The notes below the pieces were generated by a model. The model was not told where the DNA came from, made no database searches, and saw nothing but the letters and a program-made list of their open reading frames with translations. Shown piece after piece: positions 10,230 through 19,724 of a stretch of DNA of 64,000 nucleotides (position 1 is its first letter; each line of letters starts with the position of its first letter). Source of the stretch: Penium margaritaceum (taxonomy: Eukaryota; Streptophyta; Zygnematophyceae; Desmidiales; Peniaceae); the NCBI GenBank assembly GCA_023375785.1, contig SZWC01000029.1, positions 404,750 to 468,749 of the forward strand, read 5' to 3'. Position numbers and translations under genes: made by a program.

Positions 10230-11716
10230 CCAGAACAGCAGCAGTCAAGATCACAACAGAGAGACAGCAGAGAAATAACCCCACAAGGAGTTGCTGATGC
10301 TCCGCGGAAGAACGTCCCCATGAGCCCCCGCGCCCTGGCTGCCTATACGGGGCCCTGCGCTGTCTGCGGGGAGAACCTGCCCGAGGAGAAGCTCCTGAAA
10401 GTCATCTGCCGCGTCTGTGAACAACCCGTGCATCACGGGTTGGCCAAGAGCTGTATTGGTTGGAACCGCACCTGTCTGCGATGCATGAGTGAAGACCAAG
10501 GGGAAGAAGCGGAGCGGAAAGAGAAAGGCGGCGAAGCCGGCCCAGGTTCCGGCAGCGGAGCCGGCCCAGGCTCTGAGGGAGGAGAGGCGCGAGGAGGATG
10601 GGACCCTGATGAGGAAGAGGAGGAGGAGGATGCAGCAAGGAAGCGGCAAGGGCCACGTACAGTGACGGGAGCCACCATACGGCACTGGCAAGAGGCAGGT
10701 CGGATGGCAGCGGCGGAGTAGGCCCAGAAGGAGAAAACACGCCAGACGTGTGCACAATGTGGGCACCGTTGGGGCCGACGGGTGCATGACTGTGAGGGAT
10801 GCCACCGGAGAATATGCGACGAATGCCTGGAGCAGCCGCGGAATGCGAAAGGGGAACGGAGCGGGCCAAGGAAGTGCCGGAGGTGCCGCCAAGAAATTGA
10901 ACGAGAACTCGGGATCTGGAAGCCGACGCGTGTCACCACAGAAGGAAAGGAGGTCGACTCTGAGGATGAGGATGAACAGGACCTGCCCGCACCTACCGCA
11001 GAAAACTGCCCCACATGCATAAAGGCTGTCCGCACAGGGGAACGCTGCACCAAGTGTGGATGAATGGCTCATCAAAGCTGCTTGGTGACGGGCAGCTCGA
11101 TATGGGCCGGACAATGCCAGAAGTGTGTGGGAGCGGAAATCGTGGAAGCACGGGCCTCACTATCCTACGCTACTGACACTCTGGCCCCACTCTGTGAAGG
11201 ATGTGAAACAGAGCTGACCATGTTCGGCAAACCCTGCGGCATGTGTCGAACCATGTGCCACCTGCAGTGTGGCAAACGCGGGAAGGAGGGCATCTGGACC
11301 TGTAGCAACTGCCGCAGCAAACCGCGGAGGATGAAATGGAAGTTCTCCAACAAGTGCCTCTGTACAGGAGACAACTGCCTTGGCCGGCTTGAGGGGACAG
11401 TCTACCAGTGCGAGCACTGCGGTGACCTGGCACATGAGTCCTGCGTCAAAGAAGTAGGACGGAGCAGCGAAGGCAAGCGGATCTACCGATGCTCAAGCTG
11501 CCAAAATATGAGCGCGCGCCACACTTCTCCTCTTGCAAGCACATGGTCAGTGCGCCCACAATCGGAGCGCGGTGTGAGGGATGTCGGCTATTTGTCCATG
11601 ATGAATGCGCGGTGAAGCTCAAGCGGAGGGGAGGAGCGGTGGAGAGATACTGCAGGCCGTGTCAGGAGTGGGGTCGCCCCAAGCCCCACAAGTACTTCAC
11701 GCAAAAGGCACGCTGA
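10230..11716 (+). pseudogene. Six tandem PHD-like (C4HC3) zinc modules, C-terminal part of the polyprotein
   Basis: Six Cys/His modules lie at 10356-10484, 10749-10886, 11007-11126, 11193-11312, 11355-11501 and 11534-11662. The shared pattern is C-x2-C, 9-13 residues, C-x2-C-x4-H-x2-C, 6-18 residues, C-x2-C. Module 1 has H-x6-C, module 2 has Cys in the His position, module 5 starts C-x4-C, and module 6 has only one Cys in its first pair. Modules 4 and 5 carry an aromatic residue two positions before the last Cys pair (IWTCSNC, IYRCSSC), as in PHD fingers. An acidic, Gly/Glu-rich linker (10487-10700) follows module 1. TAG at 10719, TGA at 11061 (inside module 3) and a frameshift near 11502-11530 break it; the final stop is TGA at 11714. 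PHD fingers commonly read histone tails, so chromatin targeting is a reasonable inference. RING-like or C1-like folds are alternatives. Confidence 0.7.
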
Positions 11717-11737
11717 GAGACTCTGGGACAGAGTCTC
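11717..11737 (+). other. Hairpin between the last ORF and the polypurine tract
   Basis: GAGACTCT at 11717-11724 pairs with AGAGTCTC at 11730-11737, giving a perfect 8-bp stem with a 5-nt loop, starting right after the TGA at 11714-11716. Confidence 0.55.
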
Positions 11738-11738
11738 G

Positions 11739-11758
11739 AAAACGGGGGGGGTTGGGGG
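11739..11758 (+). other. Probable polypurine tract
   Basis: A G-rich purine run (AAAACGGGGGGGG then GGGGG) lies a few bases before the inferred LTR start TGTCACAC at 11765. In LTR elements this primes plus-strand synthesis. The exact boundary cannot be fixed without the 5' LTR. Confidence 0.55.
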
Positions 11759-11764
11759 CATCAG

Positions 11765-12998
11765 TGTCACACACAATCTTGCCGCAGCTCCGCGGAAGAA
11801 GCAACCGGCGGAACAGGAGTCAGGGAGGCAAAGGATCCGCGCATGGTATGCTGGCTCCCGCGGATGCGGTTGAGCGAGGGGTAGGCGCGGATCCGGGAAA
11901 GCAGGAGGCAGGGCACCGGTGGAAGGGTCGCCGCAGACAAATATTCGTTTGCACCGGTTCCTCTTGGCCAAAGTATTGGTGGCTAGGCGGGAAGCAGTGA
12001 AGGGAAATGCCGCGGTGCGAAGGGAACAGGGACAAGCCGAAGCATGATCCGCGGCCACTGACGAAGCGCAGCCCGAACTGCGGAGGAATTAAGTAATCAG
12101 AGGAGAAACGACCAATCAACACAAGCGACTAAGCATCAATTACGGAAGAACCTCGGGAGACGCACCGCAGAAGACGAAGATTCAAGGAAAACACGAAGAA
12201 CCGCGTGTACGAACCGCGGTTGAAGAAAGTGACCAGTAGAGTAAACAGCGTGTGGGACGAGACCCGCGGTGCGTAGCCGCACCGCGTGGAGTCCGAGAAG
12301 GAGTAGGAGGATGTGAGAGGGATGAGACCGTCGGCGTGTAGACACGCCGCGTGGAGTCCCGAGTAGAAAAGGGGCCTCACTAGCAGTAGAAAGATAGCAA
12401 CTCAGACTTGCTTGTCTTCGAGAGTATTCCATGTACTCCGCCCTCAGCTTTATCAAAGATATTGACCTACTCACATTTTGGTGTTCCGCCCATTGCCCTC
12501 TTGCCTTCGGTAGACTCTTGGAGTCCAGTCCGCGGACTATGGGAGTAGGCGCGTAAATAACCAAAAGTCCGATTGAGGTGGGCTGCCGGCGGTGTCCCTT
12601 GCTTACACACGTCCGCGGAACAAGGTTCCGTGGAGAGGAGTCGGACGCCACGAGGTGGTGGACCCCCGTGTGGGAAGGAGTGGAACGCGGAGCGTCATTC
12701 ATCGGTGAGGTACCTACACAGGTGTGAAAAGGTGATCCGCGACATAGCTAATAGTTGGGATCTTCCTTTGTGGGTTGCTGCATTTCAGTAGTCCGCGGGG
12801 AGATACTTATCATAGGGTGCAGTTGCAGTAGTCCATGACTTGTGGTCCGCGGAGTGACCTCTAGATTAAGGGTGATAGCCGCACCTTGCTGAGCACCTCT
12901 AGTCAACTCATAGTAGTAGAAAGAGTAATCCGCGGAGTTCCGCGGAGAGTTCCCATCCGCGGAAAGATCAAGGGAGCGGCAAAATTAGGGGTATCACA
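11765..12998 (+). repeat. 3' LTR of the Ty3-like element
   Basis: It starts TGTCACACAC after the purine tract and ends GGGGTATCACA at 12998, where satellite begins at once, so TG...CA ends are present. The length is 1234 bp. It contains seven copies of the palindrome TCCGCGGA (11789, 12529, 12612, 12846, 12929, 12939, 12956) and two related hairpins near 12265 and 12332. The right end is firm because of the satellite junction. The left end is inferred. Confidence 0.65.
12256..12356 (+). promoter_or_regulatory. Two related hairpins with TAGC/TAGA loops in the LTR
   Basis: CGCGGTGCG (12265-12273) pairs with CGCACCGCG (12278-12286) across loop TAGC. CGGCGTG (12332-12338) pairs with CACGCCG (12343-12349) across loop TAGA. 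Flanks match (GAGACC before, GCGTGGAGTCC after), so these are duplicated units about 65 bp apart. Two base pairs differ between copies and both are compensated (T-A to C-G, and C-G to T-A), which suggests that structure was preserved. Confidence 0.5.
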
Positions 12999-13288
12999 TG
13001 ACCACGGAGTTTACCAAGTGACTTTGACTTCTACGAACCGTAACACGGGTCAGCCACATTCAGAGTACCCAGTCACAGTGCACATCTAATATGCATGACC
13101 GTGCCAATCGCTTGGCACGGCTATTGTGCGCAATGCCTTGACAAAATTGGCATGTGCCACTGACAATGACAACCAAGTTTACCAAGTACCTTTAACGGAT
13201 ATGCATCATAACACGAGTCAGCCACTGTCAGAGTGTCCACTCACAGTGCAGATGTACTAGGCATGATCTTGCAGGTGCAAACAAGGTA
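12999..13288 (+). repeat. 190-bp satellite, first block
   Basis: About one and a half monomers lie between the Ty3-like LTR and the TIR element, with part of one monomer deleted near 13100. No gene is seen. Confidence 0.9.
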
Positions 13289-13774
13289 CCTACTGCTCGA
13301 GGTATTCGATTTTAAATGTTTTTCTGGTCATTGAAATTGTGTCAAAATTTTGTTCGATGAAATTAAATGTTACACAAATAAATTGAATATGTTTTTTGGT
13401 GAAATCACGGTGGAGGAAATGTTCACTCATATTTCACATCACATGTTTGTTCACATTCTCCGTAGAGTCATCCGTGTTAGGGAACGACAAATAGGCGTGA
13501 ACAACCATATGTACACGATGACAAACCCACGAAACACAACACACACCTAGACCCGTCGGTGGTCCTTAGTATTTCTTTGTACAATGGAATATCTTGTTGA
13601 ATTTTTGGATTTCTGTGAAAATGATCCTGGGCCTTTTGTTGAATTCAATGTGTCATTTGAATGCCAATTCGTTCACTTAGGATTCTATGAATAGTATAGA
13701 ACCAAATTTTTCCATCTGATTCATCGATTTCATAATCAGCCAAACCTCTATCGTTGAATTCCTTGAGCAGTAGG
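13289..13774. mobile_element. AT-rich TIR element with TA target-site duplication (mariner-like or MITE)
   Basis: A 486-bp AT-rich insertion lies in the satellite. Its left end CCTACTGCTCGAGGTATTC and its right end, reverse-complemented, CCTACTGCTCAAGGAATTC match at 17 of 19 positions. TA flanks both sides (13287-13288 and 13775-13776), and the satellite reads continuously once the element and one TA are removed. TA duplications are typical of the Tc1/mariner superfamily. Minus-strand codons near 13645-13790 (KEFNDRGLADYEIDESDGK) might be a coding remnant, but I do not recognise it. It is too short to be autonomous. Confidence 0.75.
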
Positions 13775-14973
13775 TAGATTACTGGTGGTTCGGTGTTTCT
13801 ATTGTGCGCAGTGCCTTGACAGAGTTGGCATGTGCCACTAACCATGACCAAAACGTTTACCAAGTGACTTTAACTTATATGAATCATAACACGAGTCAGC
13901 CACGGTCAGAGTGCCCAATCACAGTGTACCTCTGATATGCATGACCTTGCACGTAAAAACAGGGTACAAAACCGGTGGCTTGGCACGGCGATTGTGCGCA
14001 ATGCCTTGACAAAGTTGGCATGTGCCACTGACCATGACCACGAAGTTTGCCAAGAACATTAAACGGTTATGAATCATAACACGAGTCAGCCACGGTCAGA
14101 GTGTCCAATCACAGTGCACATGTCTTAGGCATGATCTTGCAGGTACAAACAAGGTAGTATACTGGTGGCTCAGTGTGGCTATTGTGCGCAATGCCTTTAC
14201 AAAGTTGGCATGTGCCACTGACCATGACCACAAAGTTTACCAAGTACATCAAACGGCTATGAATCATAACACGGGTCAGCCACAGTCAGAGTGTCCAATC
14301 ACAGTGCATAAATAATGGGCATGACCTTGCAGGTATAAACAAGGTAGAATACTGGTGGCTTGGTGTGGCTATTGTGTGCAATGCCTTGACTAAGTTGGCA
14401 TGTGCCACTGACCATGACCACAAATGTATCCAAGTGACTTTACTTCTATTGATCATAACACGAGTCAGCCATGGTCAGAGTGTCCAATCGCAGTGCAGAT
14501 GTGTTAGGCATGATCTTGCAGGTACAAACAAGGTAAAACACCGGTGGCTTGGCGTGGCTATTGTGCGCAATGCCTTGACAAAGTTGGCATGTGCCAGTGA
14601 CCATGACCACAAAGTTTACCAAGTGACTTTAACTTCTACGAATCGTAACACGAGTCAGCTACATTCGGAGTGTCCAATCACGGTGCACATCTAACATACA
14701 CGACCTTGCAGGTATAAACAAGGTAAAAACCCGGTGGCTTGGCACGGCTGTTGTGCGCAATGCCTTGACAAAGCTGGCATGTGCCAGTGACCATGACCAC
14801 AACGTTTACCAAGTGACTTTAACTTCTACGAATCGTAACACAAGTCAGCCACGGTCAAAGTGCCCAATCACAGTGCACATATAATATGCATGACCTTACA
14901 GGTATAAACAAGATAAAAAATAGGTGGCTTGGCACGGATATTGTGCGCAATGCCTTGACAAACTTGGCATGTG
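13775..14973 (+). repeat. 190-bp satellite block
   Basis: About six monomers in the same orientation as the first block. The repeat anchor recurs at exactly 190 bp (for example 14031 and 14221). It ends at the alpha element's ATGTG target site. Confidence 0.93.
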
Positions 14974-15642
14974 TGTCAGAGAAATATACAAGGGTCACAC
15001 GGTTCGTGTGCACTTACTAGGATACCCCCTCGGTGACATTTTGTCCACCTCGTGTGCCGCAGCTCCCGAACCAGAAAAATACTCGAATACCCAGCTGCAA
15101 GAGGATTCACCTCCTCGGTGCGATAATCCCAACGGCTCACCGGCCACGGTTCTGCGCACAGCTCAACCAGCTGTCATTACCGTTCGCCAATGTACGTGGG
15201 AGCCACCGCACGATGACCTGCACCGCACCAAGCACCGATCACCGCACCATGCGGTTGGGTACCCACTACAAGCCAAACTGACGATCCACCTTGTCTCCAC
15301 CAAGGAGGAGGGGCCCTCCGATGATCAACGTGCAAGAACCACGATCCGAGTGGCATCGCCATGCGGCCCCAAAGCCACCAAGCAGCAGCAGCAGAAGCAT
15401 GGTGTTTCCAGCAGCACAGTTCGCATCGCCCAGCATACGTGGGCTTGCTCACCTCTAGTCCTAAGCTAGGCCTAGCTAGTACTTAGGAACAACCTTGTAT
15501 TCTTGTTTCCTGCCTCAATCATATCAATCATCATTTATTCCATCGCTTCCGCTGTCGCTTCCGTTCCACTTTTCCTTCGCTTGGTGACTGCCTCTTTCCC
15601 ATCGCTTTCGCTCCGTGTCCAGCTTCTCCCATTTTCCTAACA
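14974..15642 (+). repeat. 5' LTR of alpha
   Basis: It has TGTCAGAG...CCTAACA ends and is followed directly by the primer binding site. A stretch of about 165 codons inside the LTR is open in one frame and ends in TAG, as in the other LTR; probably incidental. Confidence 0.9.
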
Positions 15643-15654
15643 TGGTATCAGAGC
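15643..15654 (+). other. Primer binding site of alpha
   Basis: TGGTATCAGAGC is complementary to the 3' end of initiator methionine tRNA, the commonest plant LTR-element primer, and directly abuts the LTR. The 200 bp after it are an untranslated leader in which I see nothing else. Confidence 0.9.
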
Positions 15655-15857
15655 CTAAAGATCCTTCGACCTGACCCTCGCTCGCCCCTCCCATGGCACT
15701 TTCCCACTCTCGCCTTCTGCGCTTCCCGCCCTCCTGCCCTTCTTCTTCAAGCTTCGTTCCGTCTTTGCCTTCTCTCGCTTGCGGGTGGCTGTTGTGCCTT
15801 TTTCCTGCATTCGTACTTCACTCTCCCCTCTGATACCCTGTCAGACTGCCTCGCATC

Positions 15858-17621
15858 ATGGCCCTATTCTCTGAAGAAGAGTTCCGCTGGCTTCATGACT
15901 TCTACGTCGGCCGTATTTCCGGTCCTCCTCCAACACCGCCCTCTCCTCCACCGCCAGATGTCCTATCCATGCTCTTTTCCACCATCACCTATGCAGCTCC
16001 CCCACCACCATCCATCGCCTCTCAGCCACTACCTCGCTACGTGCATCCTGTCCCTCACTCCGATCTTCCAATACCTCCAACTCCTTCACTGGCCTCCTCC
16101 AGCAGCACCTCCACTGATAACGTCATGAGTGACGTCAGCCTCTCTGAACCACTACTTGCCGATTCGGACTCACCAACTCACGCTCCACCATCTGACCCGC
16201 CTGTTTCACCTCCATGCAGTGCCATCATCCTGCAGGAATCCCTCACTGCTCCCACTCAGCCCATTCCACCATCACCACTACCACCAGAAGAGTTCGAGCC
16301 ACCTTCCCTTCCTCGCTCCTCTCCGCTGCCGTTCTGCTCCGTCCCTCCTGGTTTCCCACCATCACCACCACCACCAGCAGAGCTCGAGCCGCCTTCCCTC
16401 CTTCGCTCCTCTCCACTGCCATTCTGCGCCATCCCTCCTGGCTTTCCACCTCAACCATCTGGCACCATGACCAAGGCTGACTCCTTTGCTCTCCTTCCTC
16501 ATGCTACCGCACCACCACCACAACAGCTTGACAAGTGGCCACCGTCGCTCCCATTCCAGAAGATCCCCCCTGGGTTTGCTCTCTCTCCTATAACACCTGG
16601 ATCGCACACCCTGCTGTCCCCATCATCATCCGCTCAGCCTACCTCTCCGAACCTCCCAGAGCCCTCACTCTACCGTCACCCCTTTCTCTCCCCCGCTCAA
16701 CAACCTCATCTTGCCCCTCACGGGAGCAGCACCACACCTACACTGGAACTCTTCCTCCTTCCTGCCTCTCTCCGCTCTTCTCCTTCCCTCAACTCCTTCT
16801 CATTTCTCTCTCTCATCAAGACTTTGGTCCCTTCCAGTGCTCCTCCTGAACACACCTTTTCCTCGTCCCACTCCGACCCCGGTTTTTTACCTCTACCTTC
16901 AGCTGGCCCTCTCCCAGCTCCCCTTGCACCCCGGGTATCCCCAGATCTGCCGCAGTGGTCCCATGGGTTTACACCTCCTTTTCCCCGCCTACTCTGGACC
17001 ATGGCGGTTGCTCTGACACTCTCCTCTCAGTTTCTTTCCTGCGACTCCTGTGCGTGCTCAGAAGCCCGCAATTCTCACAACACTTCATCTTCTCACGTGT
17101 CTCACCGTGTGCCCTTACGGGTGGCTGTCAGAGAAATATACAAGGGTCACACGGTTCGTGTGCACTTACTGGGATACCCCCTCAGTGACATTTTGTCCAC
17201 CTCGTGTGCCGCAGCTCCCGAACAAGAAAAATACTCGAATACCCAGTTGCAAGAGGATTCACCTCCTTGGTGCCATAATCCCAACGGCTCACCGACCACG
17301 GTTCTGCGCGCAGCTCAACCAGCTGTCATTACCGTTCGCCAATGTACGTGGGAGCCACCGTACGATGACCTGCACCGCACCAAGCACCGACCACCGCACC
17401 ACGCGGTTCGGTACCCACTACAAGCCAAACTGACGATCCACCTTGTCTCCACCAAGGAGGAGGGGCCCTCCAACGATCAACGTGCAAGAACCACGATCCG
17501 AGTGGCATCGCCATGCGGCCCCAAAGCCACCAAGCAGCAGCAGCAGAAGCATGGTGTTTCCAACAGCACAGTTCGCATCGCCCAGCATTCCTGGGCTTGC
17601 TCACCTCTAGTCCTAAGATAG
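15858..17621 (+). CDS. Proline-rich protein of alpha, unknown function
   Basis: The ORF has 587 codons and starts MALFSEEEFRWLHDFYVGR; about 422 codons are internal and the rest read into the 3' LTR, where TAG ends it. After a short possibly helical start it is dominated by Pro, Ser and Leu. It has an internal repeat: PPSLPRSSPLPFCSVPPGFP is followed by a near copy with FCAIPPGFP, and a weaker third copy (KIPPGFA). There is no zinc knuckle, protease or RT motif. It occupies the place of Gag, so a structural role is possible, but the composition gives no family. Its uninterrupted length in a recent copy suggests coding was maintained, although Pro-rich low-complexity frames also stay open by composition. 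Confidence 0.45.
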   Translation: MALFSEEEFRWLHDFYVGRISGPPPTPPSPPPPDVLSMLFSTITYAAPPPPSIASQPLPRYVHPVPHSDLPIPPTPSLASSSSTSTDNVMSDVSLSEPLLADSDSPTHAPPSDPPVSPPCSAIILQESLTAPTQPIPPSPLPPEEFEPPSLPRSSPLPFCSVPPGFPPSPPPPAELEPPSLLRSSPLPFCAIPPGFPPQPSGTMTKADSFALLPHATAPPPQQLDKWPPSLPFQKIPPGFALSPITPGSHTLLSPSSSAQPTSPNLPEPSLYRHPFLSPAQQPHLAPHGSSTTPTLELFLLPASLRSSPSLNSFSFLSLIKTLVPSSAPPEHTFSSSHSDPGFLPLPSAGPLPAPLAPRVSPDLPQWSHGFTPPFPRLLWTMAVALTLSSQFLSCDSCACSEARNSHNTSSSHVSHRVPLRVAVREIYKGHTVRVHLLGYPLSDILSTSCAAAPEQEKYSNTQLQEDSPPWCHNPNGSPTTVLRAAQPAVITVRQCTWEPPYDDLHRTKHRPPHHAVRYPLQAKLTIHLVSTKEEGPSNDQRARTTIRVASPCGPKATKQQQQKHGVSNSTVRIAQHSWACSPLVLR

Positions 17622-17793
17622 GCCTAGCTAGTACTTAGGAACAACCTTGTATTCTTGTTTCCTCCCTCAATCATATCAATCATCATTTCTTCCATTGCTT
17701 CCGCTGTCGCTTCCGTTCCACTTTTCCTCGCTTGGTGACTGCCTCTTTCCCATCGCTTCCGCTCGGTGTCCAACTTCTCTCACTTTCCTAACA
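17126..17793 (+). repeat. 3' LTR of alpha
   Basis: Same ends as the 5' LTR; it is followed by the ATGTG target-site copy and satellite. The sequence just upstream (TTACGGGTGGC) is only a weak polypurine tract. Confidence 0.9.
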
Positions 17794-18755
17794 ATGTGCC
17801 ACTGACCATGACCACAAAGTTTACCAGGTACCTTGAAGGGCTATGAATCATAACACGTTTCAGCCACGGTCAGAGTGTCCAATCACAGTGCAGATAGACT
17901 GGGCATGACCTTACAGGTATAAACAAGGTAAAGTACTGGAGGCTCGGTGTCGCTATTGTGCGCAATGCCTTGACAAAGGTGGCATGTGCCACTGACCATG
18001 ACCACGAGTTTATCCAAGTGATTTTTACTTCTATTGATCATAACACGAGTCAGCCACGGTCAGAGTGTCCAATCACAGTGCAGACGTACTAGGTATGATC
18101 TTGCAGGTGCAAACAAGGTTTAAATACTGGCGGATTGGTATGGCTATTGTGCGCAATGCCTTGACAAAGTTGGCATGTGCCACTGACCATGACCTCAAAG
18201 TTTACCAACTGACTTTAACTTCTACAAATCGTAACACGAGTCAGCCACCGTCAGAGTGTCCAATCACAGTGCACATGTAATATGCATGACCTTGCAGGTA
18301 TAAACAAGTTAAAAAACCGGTGGCTTGGCACGGCTATTGTGCGCTATGCCTTGACATAGTTGGCATGTGCCACTGACAATGACCACAAAGTTTACCAAAT
18401 ACCTTAAACGGCTATGAATCATAACACGAGTCAGCCACGGTCAGAGTGTCCAATCAGACTGCAACTATACTAGGCATGATCTTACAGGTATAAACAAGGT
18501 AAAACACTGGTGGCTCAGTGTGGCTGTTGTGCGCAATGCCTTGACAAAGATGGCATGTGTCTCTGACCATGACCACAGATGTATCCAAGTGACTTTGACT
18601 TCTATTAATCATAACACGAGTCAGCCATGGTCAGAGTGTCCAATCACAGTGCAGATGTACTAGGCATGATCTTGCAAGTGCAAACAAGGTAGAATACTTG
18701 TGGCTCGGTGTGGCTATTGTGCGCAATGCCTTGACAAATTTGGCATGTGCCACTG
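17794..18755 (+). repeat. 190-bp satellite block
   Basis: Five monomers with variable blocks in the order i, ii, iii, i, ii (see the findings). Ends at the beta1 target site CACTG. Confidence 0.93.
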
Positions 18756-19287
18756 TGTCAGAAGAATGTAGACGCAAGAATAGCATCAGCAGAAGCAGGC
18801 AGAAGCATTAGAACATGCAAATGTACGTTAGCAGAGTGACGTAGGCGAGAGCGGTCCGAGGAGTTAGTCGCAGATGTTGATAGAGGCCGAGACGCGGGGT
18901 AGCCGAGGTGGGTAAGTTGATGTGAGAGAGTACTGGCGAGATGAGTGATGGTTGACGGAGTAAAAGAGCTGAGCAAAGGAGCAAGTGTGACGCAGCGAAA
19001 GGGCTGAAAGGGGCTGGCGAGGACGGGAAATGCAAAGGGGGAGCAGAGGGAAGACACGGCAGCAAAGCCGTGGAACCAAAGGGGGAACAGGATGAGGACT
19101 AGCCGGACGTGCTTGCGGTGATTCCACTTGTTAGGGGACGTCTCGGTAGCAGGGCTGTTGGTCGGTTAAGGACCGTTAACGGCTAGTGAACGATGACTGA
19201 GGTGGTTCTGACCGGAGTTGAACCATTATTGAGCACGTGAGTATCCCGGGGATGGGATGTACCTTGTCGGAGTCATATTTTTTGACA
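18756..19287 (-). repeat. 3' LTR of beta1
   Basis: 532 bp. Compared with the other LTR it lacks about 95 bp present at roughly 21860-21965. Confidence 0.85.
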
Positions 19288-19328
19288 GCCCCCTTGAGTC
19301 CGACAAGGTGGAGAGTCATGATTGCCTT

Positions 19329-19724
19329 TTAGAGGGCAATGAGGTCTTGTTGACGTTGTCTCGTTGGGGGTGTTTCTACTCGATGGAGGGATCTGATGAT
19401 CTCGTGGCAGAGGTTTGGATTCCACGCTGATGCAACCTGAGTGTGCCGCATCGCTGCAACCGGGGATACTTCATTGATGATTCTATGGTAGACAGGATGG
19501 GTGGTGTGGCGAAGGCATTTCTTGATGTCTCGGAGGGTTGTTGTGTAGGCCCTTGGAGGAATGTCAGGGTTGTCGTAGACTCCTTCCAAGAAGAGGGAGA
19601 GTTGAAACTCATGAAGAAATGACTGTTTTGTGTGGATACGTATGCCACCATACCAGTCGTGGGTGTTTTCTCCGAACTGATCGAGCTTTGGGATGTGTGT
19701 CCGATCGAGGGCACAAACGGCCAT
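19329..19724 (-). pseudogene. Gag-like ORF fragment of beta1
   Basis: A 131-codon frame ends 40 bp before the 3' LTR. In DWYGGIRIHTKQSFLHEFQL, then LFLEGVYDN and HPVYHRIINEV, the spacing of Trp, LL-G-YD and PVYH-I-E resembles the larger beta3 protein at 43327-44175 (ILDWSDSIIANARNIYIN, LLLGKYDHF, APVYHFIDE). I infer a shared capsid-like Gag family, truncated or frameshifted here. Upstream codons in another minus frame (to 19963) may be its displaced N-terminus. Confidence 0.45.

Larger units (their letters stand above)
1..12998 (+). mobile_element. Giant Ty3-like LTR retroelement, 5'-truncated by the window edge, decayed
   Basis: The order is Gag, protease, RT, RNase H, second protease, extra domains, integrase, zinc-module array, polypurine tract, 3' LTR. 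RT-RNase H before integrase is the Ty3/gypsy order. The visible internal region exceeds 11.7 kb, about twice the usual 4-6 kb. One reading frame runs 3-6146. A second, shifted by -1, runs from 6044 and stays continuous to about 11500 once the 256-bp assembly duplication at 8840-9350 is discounted. In-frame stops are TAG at 105, 234, 2040, 2700, 6494, 8477, 9399, 10212 and 10719; TAA at 9624 and 10227; TGA at 6920, 7817 and 11061. The 3' end joins satellite at 12998/12999 with TGACC as the likely target-site copy. The 5' LTR and primer site lie outside the window. Confidence 0.85.
14974..17793 (+). mobile_element. Compact non-autonomous LTR retrotransposon 'alpha' with intact target-site duplication
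   Basis: LTRs of about 669 bp (14974-15642 and 17126-17793) both start TGTCAGAG and end CTAACA. By eye they differ at about 28 positions (about 96% identical). ATGTG flanks both ends and matches the satellite target. The primer site TGGTATCAGAG follows the left LTR directly. The internal region is only about 1.48 kb and encodes one Pro-rich ORF, with no protease, RT, RNase H or integrase. It must rely on another element's enzymes. Confidence 0.88.

Noticed and set aside
3-11063. Recoded genetic code with TAG and TAA read as glutamine
   Set aside because: TGA also interrupts frames, TAG and TAA serve as terminal stops in alpha and beta1, and one TAA in the copia arm (38993) faces Glu, not Gln, in the paired copy.
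14924-15469. 181-codon ORF in the alpha LTR as a gene
   Set aside because: It begins in satellite and lies in a repeat end; the matching stretch in the other LTR is merely the tail of the internal ORF. No domain is seen.
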